From: Larix sibirica
Taxonomy: Eukaryota > Streptophyta > Pinopsida > Pinales > Pinaceae
Assembly (NCBI GenBank): GCA_004151065.3
Contig: NWUY0304305438.1
Coordinates: 10,261-30,454 of the forward strand
Direction of reading: 5' to 3'
DNA: 20,194 nt
Made by a program: the position numbers and the translations under genes. Positions 1 through 9,225 of this stretch are shown here, one piece after another (position 1 is the first letter of the stretch; each line of letters starts with the position of its first letter). The notes under the pieces were generated by a model. That model saw only the letters and a program-made list of their open reading frames with translations. It did not search any database and was not told the origin of the DNA.

Positions 1-299
1 AATTTTGGGTGCCCTATGGGTTTATGATGGTGTTAAATCCATTTCTACCATCAAAATTGCCAATAAAACATAGTTAAATTCAGATTATGCAAAATAAAAA
101 ATACGAGATTTTGGTAAAAAACATCGTATAAACCAAATCATCTAATTATTAGACAACTCCAATTTTTTTATACATAATTACTAATCTATACAAACCTCGC
201 TCTCTAAGTCAGAACATGAATATCTCATTAACATATAAGTATAATTAAGCATTAACCTTTCGCAAGTCAAAATAAAGTCTCGCCATGAAAGTCTCCGAT
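1..299. other. AT-rich DNA without recognised features
   Basis: The stretch is AT-rich in every frame, with no open frame, repeat or RNA signature that I can support. If the 5' end at 300-474 is real, this is its distal promoter. Confidence 0.6.
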
Positions 300-474
300 T
301 CTAGCGCGTCCCTCCCTCCCTCCACAACACGAAAAATAATAATGAAATAAATTAAAAAAACAGAATAGTTCCCTTCCCTCGCCCGCCTACTCCACATATA
401 TCTGAACTCAATTCAGACATTCAAACCCCATAAGCTCTTTTTCCCGAGCGGCCTCCCAATGCCATCGAAGGTAA
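300..474 (+). promoter_or_regulatory. Putative promoter and first exon of the E2F transcription unit
   Basis: Between AT-rich flanks lies a C/T-rich stretch with several CpGs (agcgcgtccctccctccctc, ccctcgcccgcc). A weak TATA-like cacatatatc sits near 390-400. Downstream, ttttcccgag at 440-449 resembles an E2F half-site (TTTCCCGC) with one mismatch at the end of the core. Next comes ATG 460-462, four codons (MPSK) before a consensus donor GTAAGG at 472. Together these look like a plant 5' UTR and a minimal first exon pointing right. Assignment to E2F, 8.5 kb away, is inference; another transcript or chance is possible. Confidence 0.3.
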
Positions 475-493
475 GGCGGGTGTAAGTAAGATC

Positions 494-559
494 ATGCCAG
501 AGTTGGATTGCAGTGACACCCAAATGCTTTTCAGGAGGCTTCCTCTGATGGGTATCTGA
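494..559 (+). other. Short open reading frame (21 codons) after the putative first donor
   Basis: ATG CCA GAG TTG GAT starts a 21-codon frame (begins MPELDCSD, ends LPLMGI) closed by TGA. It lies just after the donors near 472 and 481, so it would be in the 5' leader only if the donor near 576 (ctgtaagtcc) is used instead. It matches no conserved plant upstream ORF that I recognise. Confidence 0.15.
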
Positions 560-2713
560 CATTTCTTCAAAACCTGTAAGTCCACATAAACCCATATGTT
601 CCTTTTCACTCGTGTAAGATCTCATCTCGATGTTTTTCATGCCTGTTCCTGTATAGTACATTCATTTGTGTGTGTGCTTTCCCCTTTTTTGATCTAGGAC
701 TGTAAGCAAATCCACTCAAACTTGGGGCCCTTTTAAAGCTAGTTCCCATAGGCTTTTATGCTGAATTAGTTCTGCCTGCCATTAAAGCTTCTTCAGGTCT
801 CTTCTAACAGAATTTATGTTAAGTCCAGCTGGAGCGATGATAAATTTTGTTCAGGCGACAGGAAAATTCCCTATATAAGGGTGTCAGGAGATTGATTTGT
901 GGTCACATGACTGATATTGATCTTAATAGTCCATTTGAAGTTGTCATTATTTACTCAATACGTTTCTCTGAAGGGCATTCCTGCATACTTGCTATGCGAT
1001 TACTAGAGTGTATGGGAAAGATGTTATAGTTCCCAATGAATAGGAGGTGATGGCTATTTTAGCAGTATAAATGGACACCAGGGCAAGGTCAGATTTACCT
1101 GATTGGGAAACTGCGTTTCCAGTTCATTGTCTTTGTTTACCGCCATGGCAGATGGTGTATACTAATGAGGGGCGACTTCATGGGAATTGAATTAGAGATT
1201 GGCGGTTCTTAGGAGCTGCCCAAGTTGTCATCATCATTATCCTCTGGAATTGTGCTCCTCGCCTATATTTGGGGTATTCAGTGTTTTTCTGGTTCTGTTT
1301 CATATCATTATGCCATTGTCTCTAAACCAAGCAATGAGTATACACTCGCATAGATTCATCTTAGCCCTGGATCGATGATACTCTGGATCTATGATACGCT
1401 GATAGGTATAAAAAATTAAAGGTTACAACTTTAATATTTTTCACCCATAAAGCCTACATAATGGTTTTTGATACATCTCGATGGAACCAAAGTCCCTGAG
1501 AACTCCTTAGTTGAAGCTCTTGTGTCACGTGATTCATGATATGCTTAGCCCAAACCAATCTGAACCTAGGTCTGATATGCAACTCGAGGTTGCATATTTC
1601 AAGTTCCATTGTTTGATACACTGCCTATTTTTATGACCTCTGGATATGCACCCTTGATGTACATATTAGTCCGGGATATTAATGGGCTTGGGCTAGTATC
1701 CATATTCAATGCACCATTACACAGGCACACAAAGAGTTGATGTATCACCCCCAGCCCCACCTATGTAGAATGCACCTCCGTTCTTTCAGTGTAATCACTG
1801 AAGACATGCATTTTGTTTGTGGTTATAATCATCACACCTGTTTCATTTTTACAATTTGGCCCTCAGTGTTTTGTTTCAGAAATCAATAAATCATTTTTAT
1901 CATGTGGCTATCAATTGTGACCCAACCTAGGTGTTATGAATCTAATTCGGTTGAGACGTTCCTCTTTATAACTTTTATTATACTACTCATAATTGGGGCT
2001 AACGTTGTAGACATGTACCGAATGGCACAGACCATTTGTAAGGCCCAGTTACCTGAACATGTGAAAGGTTTATAGATAGAATGCCCATTAAGAAGTACAA
2101 TGCCTAAATGTCGGTCTAATATGGCCTTGATTCCATCCCTCGAGTCCTTCGATACGACACATTATGAACTCAATGCCATAAGCATGTACCTAATGGTTGT
2201 AGTCTTGCCTAGTTCGTAATTACTCCCATATCTAACAGGTTTGTAGTGTGACTGTCCAATGAAGGGTATGCTAAAGTGTAAATATTTCATCCACCTGTCC
2301 TCGAACCTACCATATAAGACCTCACAGTTAATACCTTACCTCTCCATTGGATATCCATTTAATAGCTCTAATTCGTATCTTTCATTTGCAAAGATTATTC
2401 CTTCCCCTGCCACGTTGGAGTCTAGATTACAAGTTTTGCTTTTGGATCTTAATGCACCATGATGGTCTTTTCTTCCTCAAATGCGGCAATGTGAATTCCT
2501 CTGAATTGTTTTCTATTTATCTGAAAAGGAGGCAAATTTGCCCCTTCTTAATTTGCATCTCCTTCTGGGAAATAAAAAAATAGACAGAAATTATTGGTAT
2601 GGCAGAGAGGTCTTGATGTCTGGCCAGTGCCAATCTAGTTTTCTTTTGCTGTCATTCTCCTTGCATGTATACATTCACAATAATTACTAGAACATAATAA
2701 TCTTTATTTTTTC
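560..2713. other. Non-coding stretch, likely long intron or intergenic
   Basis: Frames are broken at short intervals on both strands. The 60-codon frame at 847-1029 and the overlapping 67- and 78-codon frames at 2259-2583 match no family and show no codon pattern. Several weak acceptor-like sites occur (for example gttttgtttcag at 1869-1880), but none leads to a recognisable exon. A proline-rich E2F N-terminal exon with the family's DYHRF-like motif was looked for here and not found. Confidence 0.5.
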
Positions 2714-2899
2714 AAGGAAACCTCGTGGGAAACCCAAGGGATGCTTTCCCACATTCGTGGATGGCAGCCCTGGTAAACCTATTGGCATAGACTAATGTGC
2801 CTAACCCAGGTAGATTCAAAACCGGGCACCTGTTGGCACAGAACTATCCAAATGCCCAATAACATTGGTGATAATTGGTTGAGCCAATCCCTTGGGCTA
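2714..2899 (-). mobile_element. Probable tRNA-derived SINE, diverged
   Basis: On the minus strand the element starts near 2899 with cccaagggattggctcaacc. This contains TGGCTCAACC, close to the RNA polymerase III A box (TRGCNNAGYNGG). About 50 bp on comes cggttttgaatctacc, a diverged B box (GGTTCGANTCC) at about 2811-2825. The body runs on to ggtttcc at about 2714 and is followed by an A-rich tail (gaaaaaataaag). The layout is that of a short interspersed element that began as a tRNA. No clear target-site duplication was found, so the ends are approximate. Confidence 0.4.
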
Positions 2900-5238
2900 G
2901 AATATAAGTAATCTGCCACTTAGCATATTACATTCCTTGGTTCACATGTTTAATGTCAAGTCCCATGGACATATTTGCATGATCATAGATTCCATTCAAT
3001 AAATTTAATCATGCATTTAAGCTGTTGTTATGTAACTACATAAGAGCTCTGGTAACTGCTATAGATGATTTTTAGTCCTAGATATGAAATGTGTCGATTG
3101 TAAGAAGCATTTGAACTCTTCAGGATAATATATCCTAGTTAATAGGGTCTCTGTATGGCATGCCTCACCTGGATTCAGTCCTTTACCATAACAGCAAAGT
3201 TCAAGGATTGTACAGATATTATCGAGAACTAGAGCATCGAATGGGGATATCTATAAATTTTAAAAGTGCAGATTGACATGTATTAGTTAGTCTTGGGTTT
3301 AACATGTAAATTTGTAATGCTTCGCAAATTGAATAAAGAAGAGCTGTTTGTTTGATGACCATTGAAAGTTCTCTCTCTTTCTCTCACAAAGACTCACACA
3401 TTGCCATTTGCTCACACTTCTCATTATTTTCATTAATAACAGCGTGTCACATAAGCAACCATAAGATAATTAAAAGGCACAGGAACGACAGTGATATTTC
3501 CATGGAATAATACGTTGCCATTATATATAATCTTCTTCTTGCTAGTGATCACATTAGATTTCATGGTGTCTCCTCTCACATGTCTTCTTTTAAACAAAAA
3601 TTCTACAAGATTTTATTACCATACAGTAATGTTCAGTTTCGGTTGGCTATTAGAGGGCTACCTGTTATAGAATAACTGGTTAAACATTTTAGTCCTCAGA
3701 AAAGGTGTACCCCATCACAATTTTTTTTGCCTAAATGGAACTATGCAGGTCTATTAATTTTAAAACCATGTCTGCGCTATCCATAATTTATTGTCATTCC
3801 AACATATGCGTCATAAGTATAAAAGCTGGTTGCTTTTATAAAAGATCCTTTTCTTGTAACTAAAATCAAAATGCAATGGAGTGATTCAAGCCATACTGAT
3901 TTTTTTAATGAAGACAATGAAGTCATTCTTGAAGGTGTCTTGCTCAAAATGGATAACTACGAAGTTGATGGAGGTTGTGTTGCTCATTGTTGGTGTGCAG
4001 GGATTGAGTTTGTCAACCCTGGTCTCATTCCCTTGCTTCTCCCTTGTAATTGTCCATTCCTCTTATAGTTGTTACATCTTGTCCCAAAATTGTGGAATAG
4101 GTCAAACATTCCGAGAGAATTTGGGAACATGTCTCCATTTGCAACACGAATTTGAGTTTAAGTTCCTCCCATGATAGCAAAAAAAATTACGAACTTCCTT
4201 GTTTGCTTTGCAAGGATAAAAACATACCTTCATTTTTGGCATATTATCAGGGCGCCCATTCCTAACATGGTTGTCATAGAAGCCAATTATGGTTTCTCTT
4301 TCTTCCTCTACTATTAATGCCAACTAAGTATATTAGTAAGAAAACAAAGAAAAGTGGAAGGTGCAGCACAATAACCTTGATGCCAACAATATAGTATTAA
4401 GACCACTATATTACCCATAATTTAGTTTAAGTTGATAGCCTTTATCGTCCATGATGATTGCAAGCGTGTGATAAAGTGGGTTAGCCTACTAGAACTACTT
4501 TACACTCTTTACCATCATGAGATATTCTCTAATGTGTGAGGACTTTGTAATTATGGAGTGGCCACACTTCGCTCTTTTAACATTATCATGCGATCCATTC
4601 ATTGACCAATCCCAAGCTTTCTTCAACCTCCTTAAAATCATGATTTAATCAGGTTGATAAATGAGGTATCTCGTTCCAGTCTAAAACAAGTATCTCTTCA
4701 GTGGTTCAACCAAGCTAATACCATGTCATTAACATCCTTTACGATGATTGAACACTACATTTTTTTTTATCTTTGACTGAGTTGTCTTCTTTTATTTTGT
4801 TGATAAATTCAATAATGCATCTGGTTCAAGGCTAACAAATTTCTTAATTAGCAAGTGGCTCATCAAGTTTATTTTTGTGCCTTTTCACTTGATTCGTCTG
4901 AAGTTGTACCATTCTCTTGTATATGATACAAAAGTCCTAGAGCTATTTTATTATCCCATATTGAGATTTCTATCCAAATATACCATTTTCTTCAAAATGC
5001 TATGCTGGTTTGTCTAGAGAGCAGACATCGCTATAAAACTAGCAACGGTAAATCTGAATCATTATAGTTTCATATTTGCCAGTGTTACAATAACTTAGTG
5101 TAAGTATGAGCACTATTAGAGAAGCCAAATCTGACTGTCAGGGTCTGACTTTTAGAGCTGCTTCAACTTGCTATCTAGGTTTTTCCTTCCCCCTCCCGAT
5201 TATCCTTTTTATTCGTCTGGCTGTTCCCCTCCCCTGCT
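2900..5238. other. Non-coding stretch, nothing recognised
   Basis: AT-rich DNA with scattered short frames. The longest are 3881-4174 (+, 97 codons) and 4102-4323 (-, 73 codons, starting MALIVEEERETII). Neither resembles a known domain, and they overlap each other. A pyrimidine run lies at 3369-3386 (ctctctctttctctcac). No RNA gene or clear transposon end was seen. Confidence 0.5.
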
Positions 5239-5640
5239 TTAGTCCCATCCTTGATGCCTAAATAATCCAAGTAGTCTTAGAATTGAATTGATAATTTTGA
5301 TTTGCAGCTCCAACTCTTCTAAGCAATGCTCCATCTTGTCTCTATACTCCATTATCTCCTTTCTCCCTTGTATGGCATCGTTGACGTGATCCAATATGTC
5401 TTCAGCCACTTTATACCTGCATCCACAAATTGGTTAAAGAAATCTTGGGTCATCTTTGCCATCAAATCCTTGACATGTCAGTGCGTGTCCAAGGTCAACC
5501 TTTATACTGACCTACCACTGGTATCGCCTGGGTCTTCTGGTAAGAAGTAAAGATTCTCTTTGGCCTTGATTCTTAACAGCCTTCTCTGAGTTCTGCCCCC
5601 TCCTTTGCCTACACTGATCAATACGTTTTTGGGGTGTTGT

Positions 5641-5720
5641 GGTGCACCTTGCCTCGAAGTCCTCTTTACTCAAAGTGGCTGGTGCACCTTGCCTCGAAGT
5701 CCTCTTTACTCAAAGTGCCT
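5641..5720. repeat. 40-bp tandem duplication
   Basis: Two adjacent copies, 5641-5680 and 5681-5720, begin ggtgcaccttgcctcgaagt and differ at one base (gtggct versus gtgcct). The length is not a multiple of three, so the duplication disturbs the antisense coding remnant it sits in. Confidence 0.95.
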
Positions 5721-6067
5721 GCCCCTTTCTTGATGAGGTTTGGTCATCTCTATTGATTCTCTCTTGGACCTTCCCTTTCTTCCCTCCATAACCTCCTCAT
5801 AGTTTGTCCCTCTAAACCAAGACCCTTTCTCACCCTTGAACTGATTGCTTTCGAGTAAGTCTTGCACCTTCTGCCAGTTGCCTTTTGTGTTCTTCTACAC
5901 CCTTGTTATTTTTGATCAACTTCTACAGTGGACCATGGTTGGAACTTGGGGATTATATCCTTGTTTTCTTCTGTATAATAAGCTTTCTTGTTCTTCCTTT
6001 TTATGATGTCTCTACATTTTTGGAGTCATGAGAGCTTTGACCTATTTTCCTCCCCACTATTATGGCG

Positions 6068-6117
6068 GGAAATGCTCAATATTGATGTCCTTGGAAATGC
6101 TCAATATTGATGTCCTT
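6068..6117. repeat. 25-bp perfect tandem duplication
   Basis: Two identical copies, 6068-6092 and 6093-6117, begin ggaaatgctcaatattgatg, and the first bases of a third follow. The length is one more than a multiple of three and shifts the frame of the antisense coding remnant. Confidence 0.95.
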
Positions 6118-6248
6118 GGAATCTGAATTATCTTAGCAACTTCTTTCACCATCAATCCATTCTTTAAGATTATCTGATGTTTGTCTTACCCAATTATTAC
6201 TTGGGGTGCTGTGTCCCCTTCTCCCCCTTGATTTTTGAGCACGTTAGC

Positions 6249-8364
6249 ACCCTATCAAAAAGTGTGTTAAATTCATTTATGACCAGGTGATAATATGTAC
6301 CAATTACCATTGTCGACCATTACAATTATATTACAGTTTATGGTTGAGATGACAATTTTTGCTTTTTGTAGCAACTTTCTTATTGGCCAGGGTCAAAACC
6401 CCCTCACACTGAAGAAATTGATGATAAGAAAACTGTCTCTTGATACAAGTTTTACTTTGACTCTTATGAATCTATTGGAATGCTTCCTTGTAGATAGTGC
6501 ATCTGCCATCTAGTTCAACAACATGTTTGTTTTGTTGATGAAATAATTAGTGGAAAGATGATTGGATTAGTTGAATCTTGTCTATCCTTTATCTCTTGAT
6601 AATTATGTCTTATGAAAGAAAAGCATTCCGAAGAAAGACAACTACACATTGTTACCTTGCAAATGAAATGAAGGTGACCATTCTATGACCTTCTTGAAGA
6701 AGCATTAATATTGGCATCAAATCACATGGTAGAATGCACTTCAAAAGGAAAAAATGCTCTTTCATATGTACCTCGGATGATTCTAATTGATCAGTGTCTC
6801 GCTGTGGAGTAATAGTATGCTTATTCCCCCATTAAAAATGAACACTAGTGATATAACATTAACACACTGTAATCTGTTTTGAAGTATATCTCTAACATGG
6901 ATACATGAAGACACAAACAACCTAGGGTCTCAACATACCTTTCAAGGTGTAGAAGAAATGCTCAAAATGAATGCTTATCTCAACGTTGCGGGGTTTGATG
7001 TAAAATAGATCTATCAATATAGGAGATAGCAGATGACAAGCTGTGAATGGATAACTAGCCATCTAAAGAAGGGGCCTAGCCTGACTATCCTTTTGGGATC
7101 GCAAAATCTTCTATAGCTAAAGGCTATAAGAAAGTAAAGAGGACAACATGGATATCTATCTTGAGTCTAGGTCAAGTCTATTCTAATAATTAGTATCCCC
7201 AAATCTTCGACCAATGGAGATTAGTGGGTTAATGCTATTGAAAATCATCATTTAATGGAGATGTCTTAAAAGCACAACTGAAAAATTTGCTTCCCTACAA
7301 CTGATAGAGAAACACATCCTTTATAGAGGTGAGATTTGTGTATGTCGTTGGATGTTATAAGTTGTCTGCAAAACCTGTATCACGAGGTACATTTAAGATC
7401 AGGAAAACTTATTTCTTTGGTATTGAAGGTGAAATGAGGTCGCGTTAACCTCACTAGAAGCATGAGATGCCTATCTAATGGATTCCTCAAGTAGACAAGT
7501 AGCATCTCAGACTTGTTTAAATACTATAACTCATAGGAACTTAACATACTTCCCTCGATTCTGCAAAATGCATGAGCTAGCCTATCTGAGAAAATATGCC
7601 AAGACTTCCTTGGCATTGGTTACCTTTTGGCTAGAGCTCTTTGCAACCATTGTCTTGTTCCCAACAAATGATATTTGCAAAGGAGGTTTGTTCATTAGTG
7701 TTTATCTGGAAGTCATTTCTTGGATAATCATAAAACATGTCATATTCTGGTTGAGGCAACTTATGGCAGAAGCTTTTGGTTGAGTCCAAGTGATTATCTT
7801 GGCTGAGGTTTTTACTCAGAACATAGAAGTTGGTCATTTTATGTTATTATTTGCATTCTGAAATTCTAGATAAGTTTCTTAACTACTAATTAGTATTACT
7901 TAGAATATAGAAGGTGTTCTTCACCTTATATGTTTTATTTTCCGGCACTATAAGATTTATTATGTTTAAAGATTGTCTGGTCCATGGTGAGATCTTTGAT
8001 GTAGATCGACGCCTTCCCTTTTGATCAAATGTGATGGGTTGGCATTTCAGCACATGCAATGCCAATTATTTATCATATAAGTCATAACTTACGGTGTAAT
8101 TTTTATGTTGTAGTCTCGTAGTGCATCAACGCATATAGATTTACTATTAGCTTATACATATATGTGTTTGTTGAGGATTTATAACCATCAGCCGCTTTCA
8201 TATGGTATATAGATTGATTGAGGATGTGAAGGTGGCAATGATTAAACATGGATAAAACTGGTTTCATGGGTTCTGCCAGATGATTCTATGTACTATCTGC
8301 ATTCAGGATGAAGACAGATATTACTGACTTGCAACAGAAATCCTTTCTCTTTTTCTTGTAACAG
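6249..8364. other. Non-coding stretch, nothing confidently recognised
   Basis: Short frames only. The longest, 7478-7783 (+, 101 codons), is hydrophobic toward its end but matches no family, and 7631-7837 on the minus strand overlaps it. The antisense remnant may continue to about 6540, where the minus strand reads VELDGRCTIYKEAF before a stop. No RNA genes or terminal repeats were seen. Confidence 0.45.
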
Positions 8365-8421
8365 AGAGCTCCTAGCATCAGTACCACTCCTATTCAGTCC
8401 ATAGGTCAATTGGACTTATCT
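8365..8421 (+). CDS. Candidate upstream E2F exon (57 nt)
   Basis: A long pyrimidine tract ending ctttttcttgtaacag (8349-8364) is among the strongest-looking acceptors in the region before the E2F exons. Read from 8365 it gives 19 open codons, RAPSISTTPIQSIGQLDLS, then a possible donor GTAATG at 8422. Both ends are phase 0 and would join the phase-0 exon at 9021 without a break. The short Ser/Thr/Pro-rich peptide fits the variable N-terminal part of plant E2Fs but matches no conserved motif, so this could equally be a 5' UTR exon or chance. No transcript evidence is available. Confidence 0.3.
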
Positions 8422-8860
8422 GTAATGACTATAAAGCCAAAGGAAAGGATTAAAGTCATCAAATTCTAGAAGCAGAATTTGTGCTTCAAGCACAATCTTT
8501 ATTAGTTCATTGCTAAGCCATGCTCTGTCACGGGTAATTGGCACAATCCACAAGATCAATCTGCACTTAGAATTGGTTGCAATTTCCAATTATAAGATGA
8601 TACTTGATCTGTATTTTAACTTGGTGGAGGGGTGGTGTTTAGGCAGCAAGACTAGTCTAACTGGGCTTAAAGGAGATAGGCTTTTTGCAAAAAGAAGAGG
8701 CCTTATCTGGACATGGACACTTTTTCTTCTAAACTTGATTACAACTTGAATAAAAATAACATTTCAGATGTAGCAGGTTCTAGCATTACAAAAATCCATC
8801 CAATTTTTTCTGGAAAAAATGTCATGATGCCAAATGAGTTTTATCATATGGCATGTATCT

Positions 8861-8987
8861 GTCATATGAATGAAAAATTTCAGCTTATTTTGGTACAAGA
8901 TAGTATTGCATAAAATATTTCTGCCATGTGAATGAAAAATTTCAGCTTATTTTGGTACAAGATAGTATTGCATAAAATATTTCTACC
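8861..8987. repeat. 62-bp tandem duplication just before the first E2F exon
   Basis: Two copies with a 62-bp period (8861-8922 and 8923-8987) share tgaatgaaaaatttcagctt and continue nearly identically to aaaatatttct. They end 33 bp before the acceptor of exon 9021. Each copy holds an acceptor-like tttcag (8878-8883 and 8940-8945). Confidence 0.93.
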
Positions 8988-9020
8988 TTCAATTCTTTTT
9001 ATATATTTGTACTTGGGCAG

Positions 9021-9225
9021 ATAATTACCGGTCAGGTGAAGTGGAAGACTGAAACAGAGGAACATGAGATGGGGTCTAATGAATTGCCATCGGGGCATGG
9101 ATATGTAGAAGCAGATACAATTGCTATAAATACAGCTGTTTCAGGCACAGGTGGCAGGCGTTATAATCGGTCTAAGCTCGCAAAGCGTGCAAAGATTGGT
9201 CCTCAGACACCTGGGTCAAACATTG
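9021..9225 (+). CDS. E2F: First recognised E2F exon (basic linker)
   Basis: The acceptor is ttgggcag at 9013-9020 and the donor is gtagta at 9226. The exon opens in phase 0 with [11 protein letters not shown], which aligns in position with the (I/V)V(I/V)(K/R)S..LKRK stretch seen before the DNA-binding domain in Arabidopsis E2Fs. It ends with a Ser/Lys-rich segment and [11 protein letters not shown], close to the conserved plant GPQTP.SN.GSP linker. The last nucleotide is shared with the next exon. The first in-frame ATG is at 9069-9071 (residue 17), usable as a start only if everything upstream is non-coding; a spliced upstream start is more likely. Confidence 0.88.

Larger units (their letters stand above)
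5239..6248 (-). pseudogene. Decayed protein-coding remnant of unknown family, antisense
   Basis: Reading the minus strand from 6248 down, four consecutive open stretches in shifting frames look like old coding sequence. (a) 6248-6060 contains GLMVKEVAKIIQIPRTSI and one internal stop near 6189. (b) About 5899-5706 contains NWQKVQDLLESNQF and GSWFRGTNYEEVMEGRKGR. (c) 5676-5512 contains TLSKEDFEARC and a run rich in Arg, Lys and Gln. (d) 5412-5239 contains VAEDILDHVNDAIQGRKE and MEHCLEELELQIK, coiled-coil-like and strongly charged. The charged, Gln/Lys-rich make-up could suit a retroelement gag, but there is no zinc knuckle, protease or polymerase motif and I do not recognise the family. Two tandem duplications (25 and 40 bp) add frame breaks. 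It may extend to about 6540. An unrelated host pseudogene is equally possible. Confidence 0.45.

Noticed and set aside
4102-4323. Minus-strand frame starting MALIVEEERE as a gene
   Set aside because: No recognised domain, no neighbouring coding-like sequence in any frame, and overlap with an unrelated + frame.
7478-7783. 101-codon + strand frame as a membrane protein gene
   Set aside because: Hydrophobicity comes from AT-rich codons; there is no family match and no splice context, and the minus strand is also open here.
8713-8913. 66-codon frame as the E2F N-terminus
   Set aside because: It has no family motif, runs into the 62-bp duplication and lacks a convincing donor in the right phase.
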